Source of the DNA: Pirellulales bacterium
GTDB lineage: Bacteria > Planctomycetota > Planctomycetia > Pirellulales > Thermoguttaceae
Direction: 5' to 3'
DNA length: 54,069 nucleotides
NCBI GenBank assembly: GCA_016931995.1
Contig: JAFGDS010000087.1
Span: 1-54,069 of the forward strand
Part shown: positions 8,544 through 17,951 of the stretch, in pieces
How the letters are laid out: each line of letters starts with the position of its first letter
Numbering within the stretch: the stretch's first letter is position 1
Notes under the pieces: generated by a model
What the model saw: the letters and a program-made list of their open reading frames with translations, nothing else
Databases searched by the model: none
Told to the model about the DNA's origin: nothing
Translations under genes and position numbers: made by a program

Positions 8544-9593
8544 ATGCTGAAACTTCAATGGATGGGCAAGGCGGCGCTGGGCTCGTTGCTCTTGGTGGCG
8601 GCCGCCGTCGCGGATGAGGCCACCCAGGGCAATCCGCCCGTGCAAACACTCAAGGCCAAGCGGATCGTCGTGACGAAGCAGGACGGCGCGGCGCAACCCC
8701 AGGTCATCGAGTTGCAGGGCGACGACGACGGCAAGGTGATCGTGATGGGCCAGCCGGCCATCAAGCTGAGCGAATACTGGCTGGGCGTGCATTGCGGACC
8801 GCTGCCGGCGCTGCTTCGGGCGCATCTGGACGTGCCAGCGGACCAGGGCGTGCTGGCCGTGGCCGTGATGCCGGACAGCCCCGCGGCCAAGGCGGGCTTG
8901 AAGGAATTCGACGTTCTGTTGAAGGTGAACGACCAAACCATCGGCGACGTGGGCGATCTGGTCAAGGCGATTGACGAGGCGGCCGGCAAGGAAGTGACGC
9001 TGGCCATTGTGCGCCAGGGCAAGCCCGAAACAGTGAAGGTGACGCCCGAGAAGCGGCCGGACAGTCCGCCGCCGATGCCGGGCGGACAGTTGGGGGCTCT
9101 CCAATCCATCCCGGAAGGGCTCCAGAAGGCCCTGAAGCCCGGCACGTTGCGGGGCCCGCTGCGGCTTCGGTTCATCCATCCGGGCGTGGTGTTGCCGCCG
9201 GGTTCGATGGCGCACGCGGCTTTGCCGGGCAACATGAGCATCTCGATCACGAAGGAAGGCGATCAACCGGCGAAGATCGTGGTCAAGCGGGGCGACGAGT
9301 CGTGGGAAACCACCGAGAAGGATCTCGACAAGCTGCCCGAGGACGTCCGGCCGCACGTGCGGCGGATGCTCGAGGGCGTGGTGACGGGGCCGGACGCGGC
9401 GACGGGCCACATGGACTTCGTGCCCGACGTCGCGCCGACGACGCCCGGCGACGATCAGGAGTTGGAGAAGCGTCTGCAGGAGCACATCGACCAGCAGCTC
9501 AAGCAGATGAACGCACGGATGAAGGAGCTTCAGAAGATGGTGGAGAAGCTCCACGAGGATCAACCGGGGCCGGAACAAGAGGAGCAACCGTAG
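8544..9593 (+). CDS. secreted PDZ-domain protein without a protease domain
   Basis: 349 residues. A hydrophobic export segment (KAALGSLLLVAAAVADE) is followed by a PDZ domain at about residues 75-175, including DQGVLAVAVMPDSPAAKAGLKEFDVLLKVND and GKEVTLAIVRQGKPETVKV. No trypsin-like catalytic triad is present. The C-terminal 60 residues (ELEKRLQEHIDQQLKQMNARMKELQKMVEKL) should form a coiled coil. AAGGAG sits 8 bases before the ATG. With the sigma and anti-sigma genes it may form an envelope-stress unit in which the PDZ protein binds misfolded C-termini; this role is inferred. Confidence 0.8.
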   Translation: MLKLQWMGKAALGSLLLVAAAVADEATQGNPPVQTLKAKRIVVTKQDGAAQPQVIELQGDDDGKVIVMGQPAIKLSEYWLGVHCGPLPALLRAHLDVPADQGVLAVAVMPDSPAAKAGLKEFDVLLKVNDQTIGDVGDLVKAIDEAAGKEVTLAIVRQGKPETVKVTPEKRPDSPPPMPGGQLGALQSIPEGLQKALKPGTLRGPLRLRFIHPGVVLPPGSMAHAALPGNMSISITKEGDQPAKIVVKRGDESWETTEKDLDKLPEDVRPHVRRMLEGVVTGPDAATGHMDFVPDVAPTTPGDDQELEKRLQEHIDQQLKQMNARMKELQKMVEKLHEDQPGPEQEEQP

Positions 9594-9623
9594 CAGTCTC
9601 CCAACCCCTCGTTGTGTCTCCCT

Positions 9624-9661
9624 GCCCGCGCCGGATCTGTTCCGGCGCGGGCTGTTTTTTT
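9624..9661 (+). terminator. Rho-independent terminator after the PDZ gene
   Basis: A GC-rich stem (GCCCGCGCC / GGCGCGGGC) with a short loop is followed directly by eight or more Ts. It closes the sigma/anti-sigma/PDZ unit. Confidence 0.85.
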
Positions 9662-9666
9662 TGGAG

Positions 9667-9758
9667 TGCGGCGACTCGTCGCCGGGTGCCATGCCCACGC
9701 TTGCCGTGGGCATGTTCGCTCGATGAATCCGATGCATGGCCACGCGAGCATGGCCATG
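9667..9758. repeat. three consecutive short palindromic repeats
   Basis: Three hairpins follow the terminator: GGCGAC-TC-GTCGCC (9670-9683), CATGCCCACG..CGTGGGCATG (9690-9714) and CATGGCCACGCGAGCATGGCCATG (9735-9758). Related copies are at 33411-33428, 15218-15241 and 18181-18203, so these are dispersed families and not local structures. No coding function is apparent. Confidence 0.75.
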
Positions 9759-9811
9759 GCACCCGCGCCGCCTTCTCGTCGCGTGTTGCGAAGCCGCAAG
9801 CGGTTGTTTGG

Positions 9812-10306
9812 CTATTTGCCGCCTTGCCAGAGCGCGAGCAGGAACCGCCTGGCTCTGTCGGCGATTCCCGGCGATTGGCTCTCGCGGGGACCGGCCACAT
9901 TGAGCACGGCCGCGGCACGTTCTTCAAGCCAGCGGGCCGCGTCGGCCGGATCGGGCGTCGCGTCGAGATCGACGCACAGGCAGGGCTTGCCGTGCCGCTC
10001 GGCCAGCTCGCGGGTGAGGAGGGTGCCGCCGCGCAAGGGGCCGGCGTGGAGAATGAGCGTCGCGTCCGCGTCGAGCACGTTCCGCTCGGTCCGCTCGGCA
10101 TAGTCGCCGGTGGCCGTCTCGCGCAGGGGGTAGTGCAGGGGGATGCGGCCGTCTTCAGCCAGGCGACCCCGGGGGCACCAGCCGCCCCGGGGGATCCCCA
10201 GCGCGATAGCCACATCCAAGGCCGCGCGATCCACGCCCGTCTGCCCGCCGGAGATCACCCGGCGGGGACGACCGGGCTTGGGGCAATCCTCGGGCAACGA
10301 CGTCAT
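9812..10306 (-). CDS. YpsA-like Rossmann protein (putative molybdenum-cofactor carrier family)
   Basis: The 164-residue protein contains VISGGQTGVDRAALDVAIALGIPRGGWCPRGR near the N-terminus. This SGGQTGVDRAAL...GGWCP signature belongs to the MoCo-carrier/YpsA (SLOG-like) family of nucleotide-binding Rossmann folds. A later segment, DADATLILHAGPLRGGT, is the typical second strand-loop. Such proteins bind nucleotide-like ligands; the actual ligand is unknown. It follows the zinc-ribbon membrane gene by only a few bases and is likely cotranscribed with it. Confidence 0.82.
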   Translation of the reverse strand: MTSLPEDCPKPGRPRRVISGGQTGVDRAALDVAIALGIPRGGWCPRGRLAEDGRIPLHYPLRETATGDYAERTERNVLDADATLILHAGPLRGGTLLTRELAERHGKPCLCVDLDATPDPADAARWLEERAAAVLNVAGPRESQSPGIADRARRFLLALWQGGK

Positions 10307-10309
10307 CCG

Positions 10310-10891
10310 TCAAGCTCCCGAATCGTCATCCCGATCGCGCGGCGGGTTTTCGCCTCGGCCGGAGTCGCTCGGCGCGGAGGGCTTGGGGATGAACAGGGCG
10401 CCTAGAAGCGTCAGAACACCGATTGCCAGAAAGACGGACGTCACGCCCATGCGGATCCGGTAGGCGAGCAGCGCCTTCGCGTACTCGGCCAAATCGGGAT
10501 GTTGGCGGGCGAGCGCCTCCTGTTGGAGACGCTCCCAGAGCATGAAGGTCTCGACCAGCGTGAGTCGCTCAGTGCCGCGCTGGATGCGTTCTGGCGCGAA
10601 GAAACGCGCCGGCGACTCGGGTTTGGTCAGGAGCCAGAAGTACAGAAGCGTCCCGACGCTTGCCAGGACGAGGACCCACCCGGCGAGGAGAACGCGTTGT
10701 CTTACCCCCCACACAAGGGGATGTCGCGCGGCGTCTTGAGCAAGGACGACGGGCTCGAGCTCGCCGATCGCCCGCATGGTGGGCACGTCGAGGGTCCGTC
10801 CACATTCGCAGCGGACCGTCTGGCCGGCCTGGCGGGGATCCACCAGGACGAAGCTGCCGCAGGGACAGGGCAGGCGATACTGAGTAGTCAC
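10310..10891 (-). CDS. zinc-ribbon, two-TM membrane protein of unknown function
   Basis: 193 residues from a GTG with GGAG about 9 bases upstream. The N-terminus is a small zinc ribbon (CPCGSFVLVD...VRCECGRTLDVP), two CxC pairs 20 residues apart. Two hydrophobic helices follow: QRVLLAGWVLVLASVGTLLYFW and MGVTSVFLAIGVLTLLGALF. The tail is acidic and basic. Such ribbon-plus-helix proteins are common in planctomycetes and uncharacterised. It heads a two-gene unit with the YpsA-like gene. Confidence 0.75.
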   Translation of the reverse strand: MTTQYRLPCPCGSFVLVDPRQAGQTVRCECGRTLDVPTMRAIGELEPVVLAQDAARHPLVWGVRQRVLLAGWVLVLASVGTLLYFWLLTKPESPARFFAPERIQRGTERLTLVETFMLWERLQQEALARQHPDLAEYAKALLAYRIRMGVTSVFLAIGVLTLLGALFIPKPSAPSDSGRGENPPRDRDDDSGA

Positions 10892-11555
10892 GGGGAAACT
10901 CCGGCGGTTGGGAAGTGTCCGGTTCAGTGTAACGCGCGTGCGGACGGCTGGGGAGTTGCAGGGCGGATGGCGCCGGCAATGTCCCCCTCGATCCGTTGCG
11001 GCGCGGCTGTGGCGATAGAGCCCCGCCTCTGTCGCGGGGAGAGGATGTCTCCAAGGACGAAGGCGGCTATGCCACCCATGCGGCAGCAATTTGGGCACCC
11101 TATGCTATCCATATTACCCAGATTAACACTTTTGCGGAATTGGGGAGATGCCGTCGCATGGGGCATCGTTATTCGTTTCACGAAGACCCTGGACGAATGG
11201 AATCGCGTAAATAGAATAACATAGTGCTGGGTCCCTTCGCGAGATCCGCCTTCCATAGAAGGCCACGGGTGAGAAGCGTGGGCTGCCCGTATAACCTACC
11301 TGACCGAAGGGATTCTCTTCCCGGCGACGGATTGAGGGTCGCGCTGCGCGATCCGGGTTTTGCCGCGGCGGCGAGTTGTCTTGCTTTGTCTCGATGCCGA
11401 GGCAGTTGTCAGGCGATTGATCGCGACGCGGAACGCCTAGTTTTTTCGCAGCCCTAATTCCTTTCCAAATGACCAGGCGGCGGGAAGGCCGCAACGAAAC
11501 AGTGGTAGAATTGGGTGGCTCGACGGAGCCGCCGCGATGAATTGATCATCAATAC
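10892..11555. other. long divergent intergenic region, no gene called
   Basis: 664 bases separate the zinc-ribbon gene from the sigma-70 gene. Open frames exist (for example a minus-strand frame starting MDSIGCPNCC near 11111) but none has a convincing ribosome site or family motif. The stretches 11095-11135 and 11205-11225 are clearly less GC-rich than the surroundings and may hold promoters. A long leader for the sigma gene is possible. Confidence 0.4.
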
Positions 11556-13151
<1,596 letters not shown>

Positions 13152-13394
13152 AGGATGGCCACGAACGCCTCTCTCACATCGGAGGGAGGCTGGAGGTGCG
13201 AGGATACACGTCGCAATGACCAAGCAACAATGACCAAATAAGGTCCTAAGCACCAAGACACCAAGGGCGGGGTGACCGCGTTCGTGACCGCACTTGGGAC
13301 TTTTGGTTATTTGAACCTTGGCATTTCCTTGGTCATTGAGGTTTGGTTATTTACGTACTCTCGCCCGATGATCGCTGTAACATACTGAATTCCC
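13152..13394. other. intergenic spacer with ACCAAG-type repeats
   Basis: No gene. The spacer holds strings such as ATGACCAA, GCACCAAGACACCAAGG and TTGGTTATTTG in both orientations, which look like a degenerate dispersed repeat. Confidence 0.45.
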
Positions 13395-13437
13395 CCCGAG
13401 CCGGTTGGCCCTGGCCGTCCGGCTCGGGTTGTTTTTT
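13395..13437 (+). terminator. Rho-independent terminator upstream of the first B12 riboswitch
   Basis: The stem CCCGAGCCGG / CCGGCTCGGG with a 14-base loop is followed by TTGTTTTTT. It ends ten bases before the -35 box of the next promoter, insulating the riboswitch unit from sigma gene transcription. Confidence 0.85.
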
Positions 13438-13447
13438 CTCCGGGCTC

Positions 13448-13476
13448 TTGACAACCGGGCAACCCGGAACGATACT
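13448..13476 (+). promoter_or_regulatory. sigma-70 promoter of riboswitch 1
   Basis: A perfect TTGACA (13448-13453), a 17-base spacer and GATACT (13471-13476). Transcription should start near 13483, just before the riboswitch P1 stem. Confidence 0.8.
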
Positions 13477-13492
13477 CGGGCCTGTTGTGATC

Positions 13493-13686
13493 GTGTCCTG
13501 GTGATCGGCCGTTTCCGTCTTGGAAGGGCCGACGAACAGGGAACTCCGGTGCGATTCCGGGACGGCCCCGCCGCTGTGACAGGGCGAAGGGGGGCTTGCC
13601 ATTTCTCCAGGCCATTGTCGCGCACGGCGCGCGACGAGAAGGCCGGCGAGCCCCGGCTCTGAAGTCAGAAGACCTACCGGGCGCGA
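13493..13686 (+). ncRNA. cobalamin (adenosylcobalamin-type) riboswitch 1
   Basis: The order of conserved blocks is that of the Cbl aptamer. A GGTGATCGGCC stem arm pairs with GGGCCGAC. Then comes ACAGGGAA-CTCCGGTGCGATTCCGGGAC (13536-13563), then CCGCTGTGAC (13571-13580). A variable arm follows (about 13581-13655), and the B12 box AGTCAGAAGACCTACC is at 13663-13678. Spacing and order match the class. It sits in the 5' leader, about 270 bases before the ATG of the PEP-CTERM gene at 13959. The intervening sequence is filled with hairpin repeats, so transcriptional attenuation or translational control cannot be decided by eye. End coordinates are approximate. Confidence 0.92.
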
Positions 13687-13754
13687 CTTGAATTTGCGGG
13701 ACCTCCGCGAGGGACGGAGGCGACGCAGCGCGAAAGCAATTTGTCGGCCACACG

Positions 13755-13861
<107 letters not shown>

Positions 13862-13958
13862 GCCCGCACCCAACGGGAACGAGCCGGCGGCGGTGCGCGT
13901 GGTCGCGTATTCGCCTTCGCGCCATCCTGGAACCTCTCTTGAATGAGGAGTGTGAAGC

Positions 13959-14819
13959 ATGTGGAGAAACGCTTTGATGGCGAGCATCGTGACGTTGCTT
14001 CTGGCGGCAGTGGGCGCGGCGGGCCCCTATTCCGACGCGGGGGCGGATCCGACCAACCCTTGCGATCCGGGCGTGCCCGGCGTGATGGACGGCGGGGTCA
14101 ATCCAGCCTTCGTCGGCTGGGCGACGGGCTACGTGGATTATCTTCCCTCGCCCGACGTGGACGCAAGCTGGCAGACGCCCCAGCGGGCGCTGGGCCCCGT
14201 GACTGGCGACAATCTGGACATCGTCTCGCTGGGCGATCTCACGGCCGAGCAGATCGCCTCGGGCGTCGCGCCGGGGCGCATCACGCTCACGTTCGCCGCG
14301 CCAATCACCAACGGCCCCGGCGCCGACTTCGCCGTGTTCGAGAACAGCTCGATCTGGGAAGGCGCGACCTTCGCCGAGCTGGCCTACGTCGAGGTGTCGA
14401 GCAACGGGCAGGACTTCGCGCGGTTCGCGAGCGTCTCGCTCACGGCCGAGACCGTCTGGCAATACGGCACGATCGACGCCACCGACGTGTTCAACCTAGC
14501 CGGCAAACACGCCAACGCGTTTGGCGAGTCGATGGGCACGCCGTTCGATCTGGCCAGTCTGGCGGGCGATCCGCTGGTGGCCGCGGGCAAGCTCGATCTG
14601 GGCGCGATCGGATTCGTGCGTCTCGTGGACGTGCCCGGCACGGGCGATTTCCACGACTCGCTGGGTAATCCGATCCACGATCCATGGTGGACCCGCGGCT
14701 CCGGCGGATTCGACCTCGAAGCCGTCGGCGTGTTGCACGCCGTGCCCGAGCCCGGCGGCGTGGCGTTGTTGGCGGCGCTGCTGCTGGCGGCTTTCGCGGC
14801 GCGCCGGCGTGGTAGGTGA
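13959..14819 (+). CDS. secreted PEP-CTERM surface protein of the 'FAVFEN' family, under B12 riboswitch control
   Basis: The 286-residue protein has a signal peptide (MASIVTLLLAAVGAAG). One compact domain follows with DNLDIVSLGDL, APITNGPGADFAVFENS, FAELAYVEVSSNGQDFARF, GTPFDLASL and GGFDLEAVGVL. This pattern (VVSLG...GPGxDFxVFEN...AxVEVSxDG...FDLA...GFDLDAV) is known from secreted proteins of unknown function; from memory these often lie near cobalamin uptake genes. The C-terminus VPEPGGVALLAALLLAAFAARRRGR is a PEP-CTERM sorting signal, so the protein should be processed and fixed at the cell surface or matrix. GAGGAG precedes the ATG. Inference: a surface protein needed when B12 is scarce, perhaps a B12 or cobamide binder. 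It is the sole gene between the two riboswitches. Confidence 0.85.
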   Translation: MWRNALMASIVTLLLAAVGAAGPYSDAGADPTNPCDPGVPGVMDGGVNPAFVGWATGYVDYLPSPDVDASWQTPQRALGPVTGDNLDIVSLGDLTAEQIASGVAPGRITLTFAAPITNGPGADFAVFENSSIWEGATFAELAYVEVSSNGQDFARFASVSLTAETVWQYGTIDATDVFNLAGKHANAFGESMGTPFDLASLAGDPLVAAGKLDLGAIGFVRLVDVPGTGDFHDSLGNPIHDPWWTRGSGGFDLEAVGVLHAVPEPGGVALLAALLLAAFAARRRGR

Positions 14820-14833
14820 ACGACCGCATCCCT

Positions 14834-14875
14834 CCCCTCTCCCGCTCGCGGGAGAGGGGCTGGGGGTGAGGGGAC
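14834..14875. repeat. CCCTCTCCC-GGGAGAGGG hairpin repeat
   Basis: CCCCTCTCCCG-CTCG-CGGGAGAGGGG is followed by CTGGGGGTGAGGGGA, a family with other copies at 16074-16115, 31106-31126 and 40843-40868. Lying right after the PEP-CTERM gene, it could help end the transcript, but there is no T-run. Confidence 0.7.
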
Positions 14876-14882
14876 GAGGGCT

Positions 14883-14911
14883 TTGACACGGGCGAGCGGA
14901 TTTGGTACGTT
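14883..14911 (+). promoter_or_regulatory. sigma-70 promoter of riboswitch 2
   Basis: TTGACA (14883-14888), a 17-base spacer and TACGTT (14906-14911). The layout is the same as at riboswitch 1, with a weaker -10 box. Confidence 0.68.
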
Positions 14912-14927
14912 GATGGGGTTACTTTGA

Positions 14928-15118
14928 GGCGTCCCGGTGGTCGGCCGTCCGCGCTTCGGACGGCCGACAAACAGGGAACCCGGTGCGAGTCCGGGACGGC
15001 GCAAGCCGCTGTGACCGAGTGCGAAGAGGGCGGCCCACGTCTTGTGGCCATTGTCGCGCGTGCGATGAGAAGGCCGGGCGGGCCCCAGCTCGGGAGTCAG
15101 AAGACCTACCGCGGCGCC
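14928..15118 (+). ncRNA. cobalamin riboswitch 2
   Basis: Conserved blocks in order: GGTGGTCGGCCGTCC pairing with GGACGGCCGAC, then ACAGGGAA-CCCGGTGCGAGTCCGGGAC (14971-14997), GCCGCTGTGAC, a variable arm, and the B12 box AGTCAGAAGACCTACC (15095-15110). The box is identical to that of riboswitch 1. P1 can close as GGCG..CGGT with ACCG..CGCC. The end lies only about 16 bases before the GTG at 15135, so the P1/B12-box region could directly mask the ribosome site, which favours translational control. Limits are approximate. Confidence 0.92.
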
Positions 15119-15134
15119 GGGAAATCGGTGTTCC

Positions 15135-16055
15135 GTGACCAGACTACATGGCGGAGCCGTTGGTGGTTCGCTTGCGCGCGACGGCCGTGCTCGTGGCGGC
15201 GTGGGGCAATCGCGCGGCATGGCCACGCGAGCGTGGCCATGGTACCCCATAAGGCCATGGCGTCCGGTACGGGCGACCGCGGGACGCGGCTTCACGCTGG
15301 TCGAGCTTTTGGTGGTCGTCTCGGTGATCGGGCTGTTGATGACGCTTCTGCTGCCGGCCGTGCAGGCCGCGCGGGAGGCAGCGCAGCGGACCTCGTGCGC
15401 GAACAACCTGCGCCAGATCGGCCTGGGGCTTCTGGCCTACCACGACGCGCAGCGGACGTTTCCGACCGGCTGCACGGAGCACCGCAGCTTCGTCCGCCGG
15501 GGACGGCAACTCGCCTGGTCCGCCCTGCTGTTGCCGTACCTCGAGCAGGAGCCGCTCCACCGTCGATTGGATCTGGGCAAGGCGTTCGACGCCCCCGAGA
15601 ACGCGCGGGCCGCGGCCGCCGTGTTGAGCGTGTACCTTTGCCCCAGCAATCCGCGGGACATCTTCCAGATCCGCGACCGGGGCGTGTGCGATTACGGCGG
15701 CATTTTTGGGCAGCAGTTGACCAACCCCAGCCCCTGGGCCAACGGCGTGATGCTCTACGACCAACCGGTGGCCCTCGACGAGATCGCCGACGGCGCGAGC
15801 CACACGCTCATCGTGTCGGAGGACTGCAACAGCCCGGACATGCAGTGGATCAACGGACTGAACGTCTTCGAGCAAGCCTTTCCGATCAACCGCGCTCCGC
15901 CGGGCGAGAACGAGATGTGCAGCCGACACGCCGGCGGCGGGGCCAACGCGGTTTTGTGCGACGGCGCGGTGCGATTCGTGAGCGAGTCGATCGAGCCGGC
16001 CGCGCTGGCCGCTCTGTGCACGCGCGACGGCGGCGAGCCGGTCGGGGAGTTTTGA
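15135..16055 (+). CDS. DUF1559 pseudopilin-like protein under B12 riboswitch control
   Basis: 306 residues from the GTG, or 278 from the ATG at 15219. The leader GRGFTLVELLVVVSVIGLLMTLLLPAVQAAREAAQR is the type IV prepilin-like N-methylation/TM segment of planctomycete DUF1559 proteins. The C-terminus has SRHAGGGANAVLCDGAVRFVS, the H-x9-DG motif of the family. The GTG is 17 bases after the riboswitch. The ATG at 15219 lies inside a palindromic repeat, which also supplies unusual N-terminal residues (MATRAWPWYPIRPWRP), so the first 48 residues are the least certain part. The function of DUF1559 is unproven; it may form surface filaments or act as a partner of the following gene. Confidence 0.85.
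   Translation: MTRLHGGAVGGSLARDGRARGGVGQSRGMATRAWPWYPIRPWRPVRATAGRGFTLVELLVVVSVIGLLMTLLLPAVQAAREAAQRTSCANNLRQIGLGLLAYHDAQRTFPTGCTEHRSFVRRGRQLAWSALLLPYLEQEPLHRRLDLGKAFDAPENARAAAAVLSVYLCPSNPRDIFQIRDRGVCDYGGIFGQQLTNPSPWANGVMLYDQPVALDEIADGASHTLIVSEDCNSPDMQWINGLNVFEQAFPINRAPPGENEMCSRHAGGGANAVLCDGAVRFVSESIEPAALAALCTRDGGEPVGEF
15218..15241. repeat. CATGGCCACG...CGTGGCCATG repeat inside the pseudopilin N-terminus
   Basis: The palindrome CATGGCCACGCGAGCGTGGCCATG is the same family as 9735-9758. Here it lies in the coding frame just before the prepilin leader and supplies an in-frame ATG. Confidence 0.75.
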
Positions 16056-16073
16056 TAATCGAAAAGGAACACG

Positions 16074-16115
16074 CCTCTCTCCCGCCCGCGGGAGAGGGGT
16101 CGCACGGTGAGGGGA
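16074..16115. repeat. CCTCTCTCCCG-CGGGAGAGGG hairpin repeat
   Basis: Another copy of the CCCTCTCCC family with its GGTGAGGGGA tail, in the gap between the pseudopilin and the propeller gene. Confidence 0.65.
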
Positions 16116-16127
16116 CATCGGAATTCC

Positions 16128-17453
16128 ATGCGACGATTTCTTCACGCACCGTCGTTGATCGCGATTCTCCTGGCGGCGCCGTCGCTCGCCGCGGCGACGA
16201 TCGTCGAGCCGGCGCCGGGCTATCGCGTCGTCGATCAGTTGACCGGCAGCGGCGGCACGGCCGAGGTGTGGCCCGCGGCCATGGCCGTCGTGGATGGGTC
16301 GCTCGTCGCGTTCGAGAACCGCGTGGGGCTCCAGCGGTTCGACCTGACCAGCGGTTCGCTCGAAGAGGATTGGGGCGAGCCGGGCGACGGCTACGCCTAT
16401 TGGTCGGCCAGCTTCGTCACGCCCGAGCCGGATGGATCGGCCTACTGGGTCGGCTTCACGACGCCGCGCAACGCGGACGATCGGATTTACCGCGTCGCGT
16501 GGACGCCCGACGAGGGAGTGAAGTGGGTCCACAAGGCGACGTTGCGCGGGAATTTCGATCTCGAGTTCGACAGTCGCCAGACTGAGAACGAACTGTACGC
16601 GTACGTGTCGGCCAATCCCAGCGCCGCGGGGATATCAAGCCCGCCGGACAACCGGATCTATAGGGCAAACGCGAAAAATGCGTCGTCCGAGGGGAAAGTG
16701 AGTTTCGACGCGATCGTCGACGTGTTGGGCTACTCGGCGGGCTTGGCGGTGGACGCGCGGGGGGACCTCTACTACGGGACGTGGTTCTCGGCCGCCGAGA
16801 GCAACCGGATGTACCGCTTCACGGCCAACGAGATCGCCGCCGCGGCGGCCAGCGGCCAGCCCATCGTGCCCAGCGATGCGGCAAACCGCCTGTTCGACCT
16901 GCAGGTGGGCGCGCTGGACACCGAGGTGGACGACGCGGGCCGGATCGTGTTCGCGTCGGCGGGCAATGAATCGTGGGATGGGTTGGTGGGGCTGGCGGAC
17001 GCGGACCCGGGCGGGTTCAGCCCGGTCGCCGCGACGTGGTCGTGCTACGACCGGCTCGCCGCGCTGGCCGTGTCGGGCGATCTGTCCGGCGCGAGCGGTC
17101 GGGTGTTCGTGGCCGAGTACTTCCAGCCGGGCGTGGCCGAGATCAGCCCTCTGCCGCCCGGCGACGCCAACGGCGATGGGCTGGTCGACAAGGCGGATGC
17201 TTCGATTCTGGCCGCGCATTGGCTGCAAGGGGCGGGCGCGGCCTGGGGCGATGGCGACTTCAACCGCGACGGCGCGGTGGACGACCTGGACCTCGCGATC
17301 CTGGCCGCCAACTGGCAGCCGGGTCCCGGCGGGACCAGCGTGCCCGAGCCAAGCGTCGCCGTCCTTTTGGCTGGGGTGTTGGCGGCTTTGTGGCGCGGCC
17401 GAATGGGTGTCGGTGGCACGGTCCGAGACTGTGATTTTTTGACGACAGGATGA
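16128..17453 (+). CDS. secreted propeller-like protein with dockerin repeats and PEP-CTERM anchor
   Basis: The 441-residue protein starts at ATG 16128, which gives a clean signal peptide (MRRFLHAPSLIAILLAAPSLAAA). Residues about 25-340 are built of repeated beta-blade-like units (AMAVVDGSLVAFEN, SASFVTPEPDGSAYWVGF, RGNFDLEFDSR, SAGLAVDARGDLYYGTW, LDTEVDDAGRIVFAS), which reads as a beta-propeller. Two dockerin-type calcium repeats follow (DANGDGLVDKADASILAAHW, DFNRDGAVDDLDLAILAANW). The C-terminus is VPEPSVAVLLAGVLAALWRGR, a PEP-CTERM signal. It lies 72 bp after the pseudopilin gene in the same riboswitch-controlled unit. A surface propeller induced by B12 shortage suggests a cobamide-binding role like Bacteroides BtuG; this is analogy, not shown homology. 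Confidence 0.82.
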   Translation: MRRFLHAPSLIAILLAAPSLAAATIVEPAPGYRVVDQLTGSGGTAEVWPAAMAVVDGSLVAFENRVGLQRFDLTSGSLEEDWGEPGDGYAYWSASFVTPEPDGSAYWVGFTTPRNADDRIYRVAWTPDEGVKWVHKATLRGNFDLEFDSRQTENELYAYVSANPSAAGISSPPDNRIYRANAKNASSEGKVSFDAIVDVLGYSAGLAVDARGDLYYGTWFSAAESNRMYRFTANEIAAAAASGQPIVPSDAANRLFDLQVGALDTEVDDAGRIVFASAGNESWDGLVGLADADPGGFSPVAATWSCYDRLAALAVSGDLSGASGRVFVAEYFQPGVAEISPLPPGDANGDGLVDKADASILAAHWLQGAGAAWGDGDFNRDGAVDDLDLAILAANWQPGPGGTSVPEPSVAVLLAGVLAALWRGRMGVGGTVRDCDFLTTG

Positions 17454-17553
17454 TTCCTTGGACGTAAGTCCTTATTTCTGGCTCATCCGGCTCAAGAATG
17501 CGCCGGGCTTCGCCCGGGGATTTTCAAGGCATGAGTCCAGCGTCCCATGGCAC

Positions 17554-17842
17554 TTACCCGCGATTCGCCACGTCGAGTACAATGGCCCTGTCTGGAGAAA
17601 CGGAGTCAGGCTTCGCGCACGACGCAACCGGGCAAGGAATATCCAGCTCGTCGAACGGCTTCCCTCCGCCCCAGGTGAGTTCGACCTTCAAATCGTCCGT
17701 CGGGCCATCGATGGTGACTTTCAGTTCCGACGTGAGCGGATCCGCGTACTTCTTTGGCAGCAGCCAGTGGATCCCGCGCTCGCCGATCGGCGGCGTTCGC
17801 GTCGAACACGGCGAGAATCCAACCGATGGCGCCTACGCCGCC
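17554..17842 (-). pseudogene. possible C-terminal fragment of an unidentified protein
   Basis: A minus-strand frame ends ...ELKVTIDGPTDDLKVELTWGGGKPFDELDIPCPVASCAKP...DVANRG-stop. It looks protein-like but is cut by a TAG upstream and has no start; another minus frame (to 17920) could continue it after a frameshift. A plus-strand frame over part of the region is about equally plausible. I call it only as a likely decayed gene. Confidence 0.3.
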
Positions 17843-17951
17843 GCGTTCTTCCACGGAGACCGGATCGACAAGGTCGTTGCCTCTGTCGGTCCACTCTATC
17901 TTCTCGTCAAGGAGGACCACGCCGGCGCAACGCTGGCCATGATGGCGCCGC

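Noticed and set aside
10924-11111. Small minus-strand ORF beginning MDSIGCPNCC
   Set aside because: A CxxC at the start is suggestive, but no ribosome site, no metal partner cysteines and low complexity afterwards.
14384-15406. Long minus-strand ORF over the second riboswitch
   Set aside because: Runs antisense through a riboswitch with full aptamer motifs and shows Arg/Ser/Pro-rich shadow composition.
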